DNA of 64,000 nucleotides. It comes from Acidobacteriota bacterium (GTDB lineage Bacteria; Acidobacteriota; Terriglobia; Bryobacterales; Bryobacteraceae). Under the pieces are notes generated by a model. It was not told where the DNA came from and did no database searches. It saw nothing but the letters and a program-made list of their open reading frames with translations. A program made the position numbers and the translations under genes. Within the stretch, counting starts at the first letter, position 1. Each line of letters opens with the position of its first letter. The stretch covers positions 1-64,000 of the forward strand of contig JAFKEE010000052.1 of the NCBI GenBank assembly GCA_017307505.1. Direction: 5' to 3'. Positions 53,663-62,622 of this stretch are shown piece after piece.

Positions 53663-56125
53663 CTACTTGCGGAAGGCAAGAACACCCGCGCCGGGCGCGA
53701 GTTCCACTTTGGTGGGTGCGGCTTTCAGCTTCAAGGTGAAGGTGGCTGGGTCGGGGCCCGTGCGCACCCATTTGACGATGGGCTGAGCCTGGCCCGGTAC
53801 CCGGATTTCGACAGGGACGTCGATGCTGAACTCGTCGGTGACGCCCGTCTGCCTGACCGAGACGGAGACCTGCACCTGCGGGGCTTTGCCTTTCACGCTG
53901 CTGGTGAACTCGAGAGTGGGCACACCGGTCGAGTAGACCCAGTTGTCGAAGAAGTTGTCGAGGGTGGAATCAGGAATTCCCTTGGGAGAGAACTCGGCCG
54001 CGATGAGGCGGAACTGGTCTGTGTTGAACGGCTGGTAGGCATAGCGCTTACGAATGGCGCCCAGCATAGCGAGGAAGTTGGTGTCGCCCATGCGCCGCCG
54101 CAGCATGTGGAGAATCCAGGATCCTTTGTTGTAGACAATGACGCGCCAGGGATCCAGCGGCGCATCGGTGCGCATCCGCATTCCCCAGGTGATGGGACCC
54201 GTCGACTCCACCGGGATGGCTGTCTTGCCTGTGCCGGACATCATCCGCATCTCTGCCCTGTACTCGTCCAGGGTCGTTTCCAGGGCTTTGGGGCCCTTCT
54301 TGCGTTCCAGGATCAACAGGGCGGAGTAGTTCGCGAAGGCCTCCATCAGCCACTCGTCGTGATAGGTGGCGGCGGTAACAAGATTGCCCCACCATTGGTG
54401 CGCCGTCTCGTGCGCATGCAGGATCTCGGAATAGAAGGTATGCTGCCTCGCTGACTGCAGGCTGGCCGGACGCTCCTTCTCACTCAGGAACGAGATGGTG
54501 GAGAGGTACAGCAGGCCCGGGAACCCCTGGCCGAAGTTGCCGGGAATGGGCGAGGCGGTGAGGGTCTTCAGTGGAGGAGGTCCGAACTGGGTGGACATCC
54601 ACTCGAGGGATGACGCGATCTCAGTGGCCAGTTCCCGCAGGCGGGCCTGCGGATTTGGAGTGATGCCCGGTTGGCTCGTGACGACCTCGGAGACTCGCGG
54701 GGTGCGGCCGCCCATCGAGCGGGTCAGCGCCGGCGGAAGGACGATGGTATTGGGGCGGGCCTGCAGGGCAGTCTCGACTGTGCGGTTGGCGTAGACCTGC
54801 ACTTCGAAGCCTCCACGGGAGACACCCGCATTCTCGTAAGCGCCGATATTGAATCCGGCCAGGCGGACTGGGGCGCTGGTGCGGCGCCGCACGACGCGGA
54901 ACTCGCCCTCTTCCTTCTCATCCCCGATGTCGCCTGTCGCGACCACGCGCAGGTCCTTGGGTACGCGAAACGTGACGTCGAAGTTCGTGAATCCGAATCC
55001 ATGGGATGGAAACCAATTCGTGCGCGCCGCGACATAGAAGACATTGTTGCCTGCCGGCCGGATGACCTTACCGCTATGCACGAATTCGATCTCATGGGAA
55101 CTGCCGGCTTCCAGTGGCTGGGCGAGGATCACCAGGAACGGATCGTTGGTACGGCCGCCGATCAGGTTGGCACGCATGGATTCGCGGCGATAGATCTCCG
55201 CAGGCTGGCCGTCGATCTTCACCGCGGTGACTTCCATCTCGGGCGCCAGTTCAAATGACAGCGCGCCGGCGACGCGTTGCTGCGGCCGGGCCGTGACCCG
55301 CGTGACGACATCCAGCCGCAGGTCCGGCTGCAGTTTGGCGTCGATGCGGTAGTTCTCCATGACGACGTCTTCGCGCAGCGGTTCCTGGCCCTGGCGGTGT
55401 TTCCGGTTCTGAAAACTGGTCCAGACGTCGAAGCCCAGCACGCCCTTGTTGGACACCTGGCCCAGGATGCTCTCCTCGGGCAAGGTGGGGTCGTACATGA
55501 AATCGAAGTTGTCCAGAGTTTTGCCGGTGATGGCGGCGTAGAAGAGGCCTCGCGAGGGCTGCCGGGCGAGCAGGTCGAGGACAATCCGGACCTGGAAGCT
55601 GGTGCAAAGATTCTTAACGGTGCTATCCAGACGTCCGGCGATGGCCAGGCCCATCTCCGGGTTCGGCTTGGGCACCCCGTCGTTGATCGCCTTGAGGAAC
55701 TCTTCTGCCGTGTCGTCGGTAAAAATGAGGAGGGCCGACCGGAAATGTTCGTCGAGATTGGGCGACTCGGTGGCCATCGACAGGGAGAGGCGTTCGCTCC
55801 GGTTGGGCGGGCGTACGATGACTTCGGCGTCATCGGAGGGCTCGGCGGCGTAGTAGATGGCGACCACCCGGCGGCCCGCCACCGGCTTGCCGAAGATGAG
55901 GAATCCGTCGGTAAAGTAGATTCGCGTATCGTCGCGCTGCAGGCTGAGATCCCGGACTCGGTAGCAGGCATCGGGATCCAAGGTCATCTCGCGAACCGCG
56001 GCGCCGAGGGACGCGGCGTTCTCGGCGAAGATACCGGGAATCAGGGCAAGTAGGAGCAGGCAGACACGCAGAATCACGAATCCAGTGTATGCCGTCGTTT
56101 TGTCCAGCGGCACCGGGGGTGGCAC
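53663..56125 (-). CDS. Secreted M1-family aminopeptidase
   Basis: A gluzincin peptidase of 820 residues. An N-terminal hydrophobic stretch (FVILRVCLLLLALIPGIFA) is a signal peptide; a GTG at 56077 would start right there and is an alternative to the GTG at 56125. An N-terminal beta-rich half is followed by the zinc motif HETAH near residue 570 (HAHETAHQWWGN) and the third ligand Glu in MEAFANYSALL. Gluzincin M1 enzymes cleave N-terminal residues; the exact exopeptidase GxMEN loop is not obvious (GQGFPGLLYLS occupies that place), so specificity is uncertain. It ends one base from the DegT stop. Confidence 0.88.
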   Translation of the reverse strand: MPPPVPLDKTTAYTGFVILRVCLLLLALIPGIFAENAASLGAAVREMTLDPDACYRVRDLSLQRDDTRIYFTDGFLIFGKPVAGRRVVAIYYAAEPSDDAEVIVRPPNRSERLSLSMATESPNLDEHFRSALLIFTDDTAEEFLKAINDGVPKPNPEMGLAIAGRLDSTVKNLCTSFQVRIVLDLLARQPSRGLFYAAITGKTLDNFDFMYDPTLPEESILGQVSNKGVLGFDVWTSFQNRKHRQGQEPLREDVVMENYRIDAKLQPDLRLDVVTRVTARPQQRVAGALSFELAPEMEVTAVKIDGQPAEIYRRESMRANLIGGRTNDPFLVILAQPLEAGSSHEIEFVHSGKVIRPAGNNVFYVAARTNWFPSHGFGFTNFDVTFRVPKDLRVVATGDIGDEKEEGEFRVVRRRTSAPVRLAGFNIGAYENAGVSRGGFEVQVYANRTVETALQARPNTIVLPPALTRSMGGRTPRVSEVVTSQPGITPNPQARLRELATEIASSLEWMSTQFGPPPLKTLTASPIPGNFGQGFPGLLYLSTISFLSEKERPASLQSARQHTFYSEILHAHETAHQWWGNLVTAATYHDEWLMEAFANYSALLILERKKGPKALETTLDEYRAEMRMMSGTGKTAIPVESTGPITWGMRMRTDAPLDPWRVIVYNKGSWILHMLRRRMGDTNFLAMLGAIRKRYAYQPFNTDQFRLIAAEFSPKGIPDSTLDNFFDNWVYSTGVPTLEFTSSVKGKAPQVQVSVSVRQTGVTDEFSIDVPVEIRVPGQAQPIVKWVRTGPDPATFTLKLKAAPTKVELAPGAGVLAFRK

Positions 56126-56204
56126 ATGTTACGGGAGGCTGCGGGCGAGGGCGGACAGGTTGGCGGTGGGAAGGGGCAGGCGCCGGCCGGTGGCGGGCGC
56201 CTGG

Positions 56205-56711
56205 TCAGATGAACATCTCTTCGTCGTGAGTAGCCCTGTCGACGGTGGGCCTGCGGCCGAGCAGGAATGTCTGCACAGCGGCTTTGACTCCGGCCACGAC
56301 ACCGCTCACTTCGCGCACCGGGCGGAGCACGCCGCCGTGCACAACAGACACAACATCCTGCACGCGCATCAGCACATCTTCCACAACCAGTTCCACCCGT
56401 TCGCCCTGGATGCGCAGGTGCGTCGAGAGCTCCTGCCGCGCATTGTCCAGGTGAGTGAGCTGGGAATCGATGGCCTGCATGATGTCCCGGGCCTGCGTGG
56501 TGATTTCCTTCACGTCTCGCGTCGCCTCGGTCATCACTTTCTGGGCCTGCGCCAGGGTCTCTTTCGCCTCCGGAATCAGGGGCGAAACGTCCTGCTGCAG
56601 CTTGCGTACAGCGCGATAGATGCCTAACGAGGCGAGCGCGTTCATGAGCAGCGCGATGCTCGAGATCGAGACCGCGCCCGCCATCAAATAGAATGCCGCG
56701 TCCGATTGCAT
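56205..56711 (-). CDS. Membrane-anchored DUF948-like protein
   Basis: About 168 residues: an N-terminal membrane span (AFYLMAGAVSISSIALLMNALASLGI) followed by a long coiled-coil region (VRKLQQDVSPLIPEAKETLA, ARDIMQAIDSQL). The pattern is that of DUF948/YtxG-type proteins. The ATG 56711 is chosen; a TTG at 56717, immediately after the previous stop and seven bases past GAAGG, would add two residues. It probably forms a pair with the YtxH-like gene upstream; role in envelope or general stress is inferred. Confidence 0.82.
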   Translation of the reverse strand: MQSDAAFYLMAGAVSISSIALLMNALASLGIYRAVRKLQQDVSPLIPEAKETLAQAQKVMTEATRDVKEITTQARDIMQAIDSQLTHLDNARQELSTHLRIQGERVELVVEDVLMRVQDVVSVVHGGVLRPVREVSGVVAGVKAAVQTFLLGRRPTVDRATHDEEMFI

Positions 56712-56717
56712 GCGCAA

Positions 56718-57044
56718 TTACACGCCTTCGATAATTTCGTCGCCCTGGTCGGAAACAGGAGTTGAGGCTTCAACCTTCTCCCGATACGCCGAACGGCCCG
56801 CTTCCACCGCGGCCGCCAGTTGTTCCTTCTGCCGCGCAATGGCTTGCTTGCTCTTGTCGAGCAAGTCAGTGGCCGATTCCTTGAGGTCCTCACTGCGGCG
56901 CTTGACGTAATCTTTGCCTTCGTCCGCCTTCTCGCGCAGAAGTTCGCGCGTCTCGGCTCCAGACTTGGGTGCGAAGAGAATGCCCGCCGCTACGCCAATA
57001 CCCAGCCCGAGGAAGAAATAAGAGAACTTCTTGTCGTCTTCCAT
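56718..57044 (-). CDS. YtxH-domain protein
   Basis: The 108-residue protein from MEDDKKFSYFFLGLGIGVAAGILFAPKSG has a single membrane span with the glycine-rich YtxH motif (LGIGVAAGILFAPKSGAETR), then a charged helical tail (KRRSEDLKESATDLLDKSK). AAGGAG lies eight bases before the ATG. YtxH proteins are membrane stress proteins of unknown mechanism. It lies upstream of, and directly abuts, the DUF948-like gene. Confidence 0.88.
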   Translation of the reverse strand: MEDDKKFSYFFLGLGIGVAAGILFAPKSGAETRELLREKADEGKDYVKRRSEDLKESATDLLDKSKQAIARQKEQLAAAVEAGRSAYREKVEASTPVSDQGDEIIEGV

Positions 57045-57095
57045 GAGTGCTCCTTGCTGCTTACAGTGTACTCCACGCACAATGAGTACAGGCCC

Positions 57096-57620
57096 ATGCC
57101 GATTAAACAGCCGCGCAAACTCGATGCCGACGAGTTGCGCCACTATGCCATGAAGCTGCTCTCGTCGCGAGCGCTTTCGATTGGCGAGTTCAAGGCGAAG
57201 TTGAGGCTTCGCGCCGCCGATCCCGCCTCGATCGACGAAATCGTCCTGCAGCTCAAGGAATATGGCGCACTGAACGACCAGCGGTATGCCGGCCACTTTG
57301 CCGAGGCACGGGCCGGCAGCGGAGCCGTCGGGAAACAGCGTGTGCTCTCGGACCTGATGCGCAAAAAGGTGGCGCCCAAGGTCGCGGAAAAGGCGGTCTC
57401 GGAGGCCTATGCCGGCACCGATGAGGTCGCGATGGTGGAGCAGTGGCTGGAGCGCAAGTATCGCAATCAGGACCTCGGTGCCCTGCTGCAGGAGCCGTCC
57501 AAACTAGCCTCCGTCTTCCGCCGTCTCCGCCAGGCGGGCTTTTCGACCAGTCCCTCCATTCGCGTGCTCAAGCGTTATGCCGCCGAGGCGGAGCAACTCG
57601 AGGACATGGCGGAAGAGTAG
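57096..57620 (+). CDS. recX: Regulatory protein RecX
   Basis: RecX modulates RecA filaments. The 174 residues contain the three tandem three-helix units: LRHYAMKLLSSRALSIGEFKAKL, a second around LKEYGALNDQRYAGHFAEAR, and a third near LASVFRRLRQAGFSTSPSIRVL. Start at ATG 57096 gives MPIKQPRKLDAD; upstream in-frame extension overlaps the divergent YtxH gene and is unlikely. recA is not in the window. Confidence 0.92.
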   Translation: MPIKQPRKLDADELRHYAMKLLSSRALSIGEFKAKLRLRAADPASIDEIVLQLKEYGALNDQRYAGHFAEARAGSGAVGKQRVLSDLMRKKVAPKVAEKAVSEAYAGTDEVAMVEQWLERKYRNQDLGALLQEPSKLASVFRRLRQAGFSTSPSIRVLKRYAAEAEQLEDMAEE

Positions 57621-57624
57621 CCGC

Positions 57625-59727
57625 TCAGTGTTCGCGGCGTAGGGCGAGGAGCGCCAGCAGGATGGCCGCGGCGCTGATGGCCAGGCCGAGGCGGAAGGAT
57701 GCAGGCTTGTAGGTCATTTCAACCCTGTGCGTGCCCTGACTGACCGCGACTCCGCGAAATGCGGCGTTGACCAGTAGCACGGGCGCCTCCTGCCCATCGA
57801 CTGTTGCGTGCCAGCCGGGATAGAACGCTTCCGAGGAAACCAGCAGAGCCGGGCGGTCGGTTCTCACCGACAGTGCGAACGATTCAGGTCGGTATGAGAG
57901 GACCTGGACCTCACCGTTCGCTTCCGGTTGGAAAGCAGGCAGGGGTCCTTTCGTCTCGAGGATGACTTCCCGTGCCGGCTGGAAGTCCGGCGAGCGAAGG
58001 CGTGCCACGGAGTCTGTCAGGCTCATGGTCCGGTACACATTGCCGATGATGGTGAATCGCGGCAGCGCATCGCCGTTCTCCCAGATGGCATGGCCGTCGA
58101 TGGAATCGAGCTTGTGGATTGCCGGGCTAAGCAGGGCCTCTGACTTGGAGTCGTTCCAGGCGATGAGGTAACGCATGCCCAGCATGTCGAGCACAGGAGA
58201 AGCGGGGGCCTTCACGGGAATGTATCGTTCCCACTCATGCGCCTCGCCGAAGATTCGCCGCACGGCGAGGAAACGCTCCGAGGCCAGCGGTTCGTTGCCG
58301 GAAGCGGTGTAGTAACCCAGCACAGGAGCCGCATTGCCCCACATTTGGGTGGAATCGATGGCGTCAATACGCCAGGGCGGCGATTGCGCGGTGGTCAGGC
58401 TGCGAAGGCGGTCGACGACATTGCGGCTCCCTTCGAACTCCCGGGCGGACGTGCGCAGGGCAGCATCGGGATCCCCTGTGTTCATGGGGCGGCCGGCGCC
58501 GGCCCACCACAGGTCGGCGAAGGCGATGGCGACGACGGCTGCCCGCAGCATCAGTGCCCTGCGCGCAAGCAGCGCCTCGAAGCCGTACGCGGCCAGTACA
58601 GCGAGACCCAGCGACAGCACGCACAGCCCGAACTCGTCGTAGAGGGACGACCGGATCATGCGCGGCAGACGCGGATAAACAAACCGCATGAAGGGGGTGT
58701 GGCCGCCCATCATCACGTGCGCCGCCAGCGCGCTCGTCATCAGCAGAACCTGCCATCGCGCCGAGCGGAACCACCATAGGCCGGCGACGACCAGCAGCAC
58801 GCCCGCCCCTCCGCAGTAGAAGTAGGCGAACGTGGGATTCCAGGGCTGATGGTAGGTGGAGAAGTCGAAGACGCCGTTCCAATTGGGCCAGGCGACGGCG
58901 CCAAACGCGGTGGGCGGAATGCCTCCTCCCCCGATATCCGTAAAGTCTGTCCGAAGGTGCGCGGTGCTCCAGTCGATCAGTTCCTTCGCCGGCACCAGTT
59001 GAACCGCCGCCAGGGCGGCGCCCCAGACACCGGCGGCAATCGTCTGCAGCGGCAGGCGCCAGCTTGCGCCGCGCAAGAGGAAGAGCCCTATGGACAGCAC
59101 GCCCGTCGATGCGATGGCCATCATGAGCACGGCCGGAAATCCGGCCAGAACGATCATGGCCACGGAAAGCGCCAGCACTATCAGCCGGCGCCACGAGAAG
59201 CGCTCTGCCAAGGCGAACACCATTGCCCAGGCCAGCGGCATCCAGGCGGCGCCGGAGACCGCGCCCTGGTGTTGGGCCTGGGAGGCGAAGAAGGCACCCA
59301 GTTCGTAGCTGACTCCGCCGAAGAGGGCGGCGGCCCGACCCAGCCTGAGGCGGCGGCACAGCAGGTAGGCAAGCCAGCCCGCCAGGGCCATGTGCAGCGC
59401 GACATGCCACTCCAGCACGTCGAGGAGATAGTTCTCGTGTGTCAGCGCGTTGATGGCCGCAAATGGCCAGTTGGGCGGATAGAAGACCTGCGCCTGGAGG
59501 TTGGCCGCGAAGGGCATGCCGCAGTAGGAATGGGGATCCCAAAGAGGCAAGCGCCCTTCGGCCAGCGATTTCGCGAGGTAGCCTGCCTGCGGTACGTGAT
59601 ACCCGGGCAGGTCGTATGGAATGACGGCCTTGCTGGTAAACAGCGCCCGGCTGAAGAACAGCAGAGGTGCGGACAGCAGGACAAACCCCACCCCAATCCG
59701 GCGGAGCCTGACGTTACTGCCCGTCAC
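57625..59727 (-). CDS. YfhO-family multi-spanning membrane protein
   Basis: A 700-residue inner-membrane protein with about 12 spans and a large C-terminal soluble part. The N-terminal loop has LPLWDPHSYCGMPFAANLQAQVFYPPNW, a mark of YfhO-like glycosyltransferase-fold proteins; the C-terminal region (ASEAFYPGWHATVDGQEAPVLLVNAAFRGVAV) matches the YfhO tail. In B. subtilis YfhO takes part in lipoteichoic-acid glycosylation. Here the role is open. It is the last gene of the six-gene - strand run, two bases after the FAH gene. Confidence 0.85.
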   Translation of the reverse strand: MTGSNVRLRRIGVGFVLLSAPLLFFSRALFTSKAVIPYDLPGYHVPQAGYLAKSLAEGRLPLWDPHSYCGMPFAANLQAQVFYPPNWPFAAINALTHENYLLDVLEWHVALHMALAGWLAYLLCRRLRLGRAAALFGGVSYELGAFFASQAQHQGAVSGAAWMPLAWAMVFALAERFSWRRLIVLALSVAMIVLAGFPAVLMMAIASTGVLSIGLFLLRGASWRLPLQTIAAGVWGAALAAVQLVPAKELIDWSTAHLRTDFTDIGGGGIPPTAFGAVAWPNWNGVFDFSTYHQPWNPTFAYFYCGGAGVLLVVAGLWWFRSARWQVLLMTSALAAHVMMGGHTPFMRFVYPRLPRMIRSSLYDEFGLCVLSLGLAVLAAYGFEALLARRALMLRAAVVAIAFADLWWAGAGRPMNTGDPDAALRTSAREFEGSRNVVDRLRSLTTAQSPPWRIDAIDSTQMWGNAAPVLGYYTASGNEPLASERFLAVRRIFGEAHEWERYIPVKAPASPVLDMLGMRYLIAWNDSKSEALLSPAIHKLDSIDGHAIWENGDALPRFTIIGNVYRTMSLTDSVARLRSPDFQPAREVILETKGPLPAFQPEANGEVQVLSYRPESFALSVRTDRPALLVSSEAFYPGWHATVDGQEAPVLLVNAAFRGVAVSQGTHRVEMTYKPASFRLGLAISAAAILLALLALRREH

Positions 59728-59729
59728 CG

Positions 59730-60575
59730 TTATTCCACCATGGCTGCTTCGTTCACCAGAACGCCGATGGACGGGGAAGTGATGGTCACCACGTCGCCAG
59801 GAGCCAGCGCGGCTTCCTGCGTCACGATGATCCCCGTGCCCGTCAGCACGACACTGCTGGCCGGAACGGCATTGGCCTTCAGCAGATACTCCACCAGGGT
59901 CTCGATCTTACGGCCGAGCTTTGCGGTGGAGGTGCTGCCGTCGAACAACGTCTGTTGGTCGCGCTGGATGGTGCAGCGCATGTCGAGCGAATAGGGATCC
60001 TTGAGCTCATCCGGGGTCACAAACCACGGGCCCAGCGAGCAGCAGGCCGTGTAGACCTTGGATTGCGGCAGGTAAAGCGGGTTCTCGCGCTCGATGTCCC
60101 AGGCCGATACGTCGTTGGCCAGCGTGTAGCCGAGGACCTTCCCTTTGGAACCCAGCAGGACCGCCAGTTCCGGCTCTGGTGCGGTGAACTTCGAATCGGA
60201 CCGGATGCCGATGGGCATATTGGTCCCGACGCACACCCGCGAGGTGCCTTTAAAAAAGATCTCCGGCCTGGCGGAGGTGAACACATGACGGTAGAAGCCT
60301 TCCCGTGTATTGTGCTCGGCGTCGCGGAAGCTGGCGCTCATCTCATACGTGCAGCCGCAGGCCCACACTTCGCGGGGTTCCACCGGGATGGCGGGATCAA
60401 GGTGCTCGGCGGCCCGCACCGCATAGCGGCCGGCCAGTTCCGTCAAGGGAGTGCCGTCGCGTTCCGACCGTTCGATCAGTTCGCGCAGCGTATAGCCCGG
60501 AATCGGGCGCGCCAGCCCGCCTTCGAATAACGCGGCCGTCAGGCGGCCCTGCCACCAAACTTGTCCAAGTTTCAT
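59730..60575 (-). CDS. FAH-family protein, 2-keto-3-deoxy-sugar-acid dehydratase candidate
   Basis: A fumarylacetoacetate-hydrolase-fold enzyme of 281 residues. The metal motif APEPELAVLLG (about residues 129-139) with paired Glu, and GYTLANDVSAWDIER are visible. The neighbour upstream is an aldehyde dehydrogenase of the alpha-ketoglutarate-semialdehyde type, so a 2-keto-3-deoxyarabonate or -xylonate dehydratase (KdaD-like) that makes alpha-ketoglutarate semialdehyde is the best functional guess; the family has several other activities. Confidence 0.85.
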   Translation of the reverse strand: MKLGQVWWQGRLTAALFEGGLARPIPGYTLRELIERSERDGTPLTELAGRYAVRAAEHLDPAIPVEPREVWACGCTYEMSASFRDAEHNTREGFYRHVFTSARPEIFFKGTSRVCVGTNMPIGIRSDSKFTAPEPELAVLLGSKGKVLGYTLANDVSAWDIERENPLYLPQSKVYTACCSLGPWFVTPDELKDPYSLDMRCTIQRDQQTLFDGSTSTAKLGRKIETLVEYLLKANAVPASSVVLTGTGIIVTQEAALAPGDVVTITSPSIGVLVNEAAMVE

Positions 60576-60590
60576 CTGTTTCCCGATTGC

Positions 60591-62036
60591 CTAGTATTTG
60601 ATGTAAACCGTCTTGTGATCGCTATAGAACTCCATCGCCGCCGGGCCCTGTTCCTTGGGACCGAAGCTCGAGTCCTTGCTGCCACCGAACGGCAGTTGAT
60701 ACTCGACACCGGCGCTGGGCAGATTTACCGTCACCAGGCCCGCCTCGATGCCATAAATGTACTCGAACATGCGCGAAAGATTAGTGGTCTGGAGCGAAGC
60801 CGACAGGCCGAAATCACTGCCGTTGGCCAGTTGCATCGCGTGCTGGAAGTCCCGCGCTTTCAGGATGGCCATCACTGGTCCGAAGATCTCTTCGCGGGCG
60901 ATCACCATGTCCTCGGTGACGTTCGCGAATACGGTGGGCTCGACGAAGTAGCCCTTGTCGTAGTCTCCACCCGTCAGGCGATGACCGCCGCACAGCGGCT
61001 CGCCGGCCTCTTTGCGGCCGATTTCGATGTAACGCAGCACCGTGTCCATCTGGCCTTCGTCGACGCACGGACCGATGTCGATGCCGGCCTGCATGCCGTT
61101 GCCGACCTTCAACTTCTTTGTGCGCTCCACCACGGCAGCGACGAACTTGTCGTAGATGCCTTCCTCGACGATCACGCGGGAGGTGGCGGTGCACTTCTGG
61201 CCTGTCGAAAAGAACGTGGCATTCACGCAATTCTCGACGGCTGAGGCGAAGTCGGCGTCGGCCAGCACGATGGTCGGGTTCTTGCCGCCCATTTCGAGCT
61301 GGATGCGCAGGTGCCGTTTCGACGCCTCGGCATGAATCCAGTTGCCGATCTCGCAGGAGCCCGTAAAGCTGATCGCCTTGATCGGCTTCGCGTTCACGAT
61401 GGCCGCGCCCAGGGTTCCGCCGCTACCGCCGATGAAGTTCACAACACCCTTGGGGACGCCGGCCTCGTGGCAGGCTTCAATGATGCGCCAGGCGCTCAAC
61501 GGCGCGGCGGACGCCGGCTTCATCACCACCGTGTTCCCGCAGATGAGCGCGGGCGCCAGCTTCCAGGCCGGGATGGCGCTGGGGAAATTCCAGGGTGTGA
61601 TCAGGCCCACGACACCCACCGGCTTGCGCAGCGCGAACATGTGGACACGATCGCGCTCGCTCGGGGCCATGACGCCCGCCATGCGGGAGCCCTCGCCGGC
61701 GAAGTAGCGGAAGATGTTGATGGAACGCCGCACCTCACCCTTGGCTTCGGGCAGGGTCTTGCCTTCCTCGCGCGTCATCTCGGCGCTGATCTGTTCGAAC
61801 TTGCGGTCGAGGATGTCGGCGATCTTGTACAGCAAGGCTCCGCGGGCCGGGCCGCTCATGGTCGACCACGCCGGCAGCGCGCGCTGCGCCGCTTCGGCTG
61901 CCCGCTGGATATCCTCGGCCGAACCCTTGCCATGCAGTCCGACAACTTCGCTGGTATCCGCCGGATTGCGATTCTCGAAAGTGGGCCCTTCGACCCACGC
62001 GCCGTCGATGTAATTCGGAAAGATGGGTGTGCTCAT
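60591..62036 (-). CDS. Aldehyde dehydrogenase, alpha-ketoglutarate-semialdehyde type
   Basis: A 481-residue NAD(P)-dependent aldehyde dehydrogenase. Active-site residues are in order: Asn in TPWNFPS, Glu in LEMGGKNPTIV, and the nucleophile Cys in FFSTGQKCTATSR. The closest resemblance by eye is with alpha-ketoglutarate-semialdehyde dehydrogenases (YcbD/GucD-like). With the downstream FAH gene 15 bases away it could complete oxidation of a sugar acid to 2-oxoglutarate. It follows lemA by nine bases. Confidence 0.92.
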   Translation of the reverse strand: MSTPIFPNYIDGAWVEGPTFENRNPADTSEVVGLHGKGSAEDIQRAAEAAQRALPAWSTMSGPARGALLYKIADILDRKFEQISAEMTREEGKTLPEAKGEVRRSINIFRYFAGEGSRMAGVMAPSERDRVHMFALRKPVGVVGLITPWNFPSAIPAWKLAPALICGNTVVMKPASAAPLSAWRIIEACHEAGVPKGVVNFIGGSGGTLGAAIVNAKPIKAISFTGSCEIGNWIHAEASKRHLRIQLEMGGKNPTIVLADADFASAVENCVNATFFSTGQKCTATSRVIVEEGIYDKFVAAVVERTKKLKVGNGMQAGIDIGPCVDEGQMDTVLRYIEIGRKEAGEPLCGGHRLTGGDYDKGYFVEPTVFANVTEDMVIAREEIFGPVMAILKARDFQHAMQLANGSDFGLSASLQTTNLSRMFEYIYGIEAGLVTVNLPSAGVEYQLPFGGSKDSSFGPKEQGPAAMEFYSDHKTVYIKY

Positions 62037-62045
62037 GATCTGTCT

Positions 62046-62612
62046 CTAGAACTTCACAGCCGGCGCGGTCCGGGCGCCTGGCTCCGTTTTGAAGTAGTCG
62101 TCGTTGCGATGGAAGCCCATCATCCCGGCGAACAGGTTGGTGGGGAACAGGCCGATGCTCGTGTTGTACGTTTGTACGGTTTCGTTGTACTTCCGGCGTT
62201 CCACCGCAATGCGGTTCTCCGTGCCGGCCAGTTCATCCTGCAATCGCATGAAATTCTCGTTCGACTTCAGGTTGGGATAGTTTTCGACCACGACCAGCAG
62301 GCGGCCGATCGCGGAATCCAGTCCCTGGTTTGCCTGAATCTTCTCCCCGGGTGTCCTGGCGTTCAACAGCGCCGAGCGGGCATTAGCCACGGTCTCAAGA
62401 ATCTGCTTTTCCTGGGAAGCAAAACCCTTTACCGTTTCCACCAGGTTCGGAATCAGGTCGGCCCGGCGCTGCAGCGCCACATCCACCTGCGACCATGCGC
62501 CGCGAATCGCCTCCTGTTTCGTCACCAGTTCATTGTTGGCCGAGGCGGCCTTGCCGCCGACGATCAGCACGAGCACCAGAATGATGCCGCCGATAATCAA
62601 TCCAGTCTTCAT
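62046..62612 (-). CDS. lemA: LemA-family protein
   Basis: The 188-residue protein has one N-terminal membrane span (LIIGGIILVLVLIVGG) and the LemA helical core: NNELVTKQEAIRGAWSQVDVALQRRADLIPNLVETVKG and ENFMRLQDELAGTENRIAVERRKYNETVQTYN. Met at 62612 follows GAGG by eight bases. LemA proteins are often beside TPM-domain genes, as here, with a nucleotidyltransferase-fold gene placed between. The function is unknown. Confidence 0.95.
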   Translation of the reverse strand: MKTGLIIGGIILVLVLIVGGKAASANNELVTKQEAIRGAWSQVDVALQRRADLIPNLVETVKGFASQEKQILETVANARSALLNARTPGEKIQANQGLDSAIGRLLVVVENYPNLKSNENFMRLQDELAGTENRIAVERRKYNETVQTYNTSIGLFPTNLFAGMMGFHRNDDYFKTEPGARTAPAVKF

Positions 62613-62622
62613 GGGTAAATCC

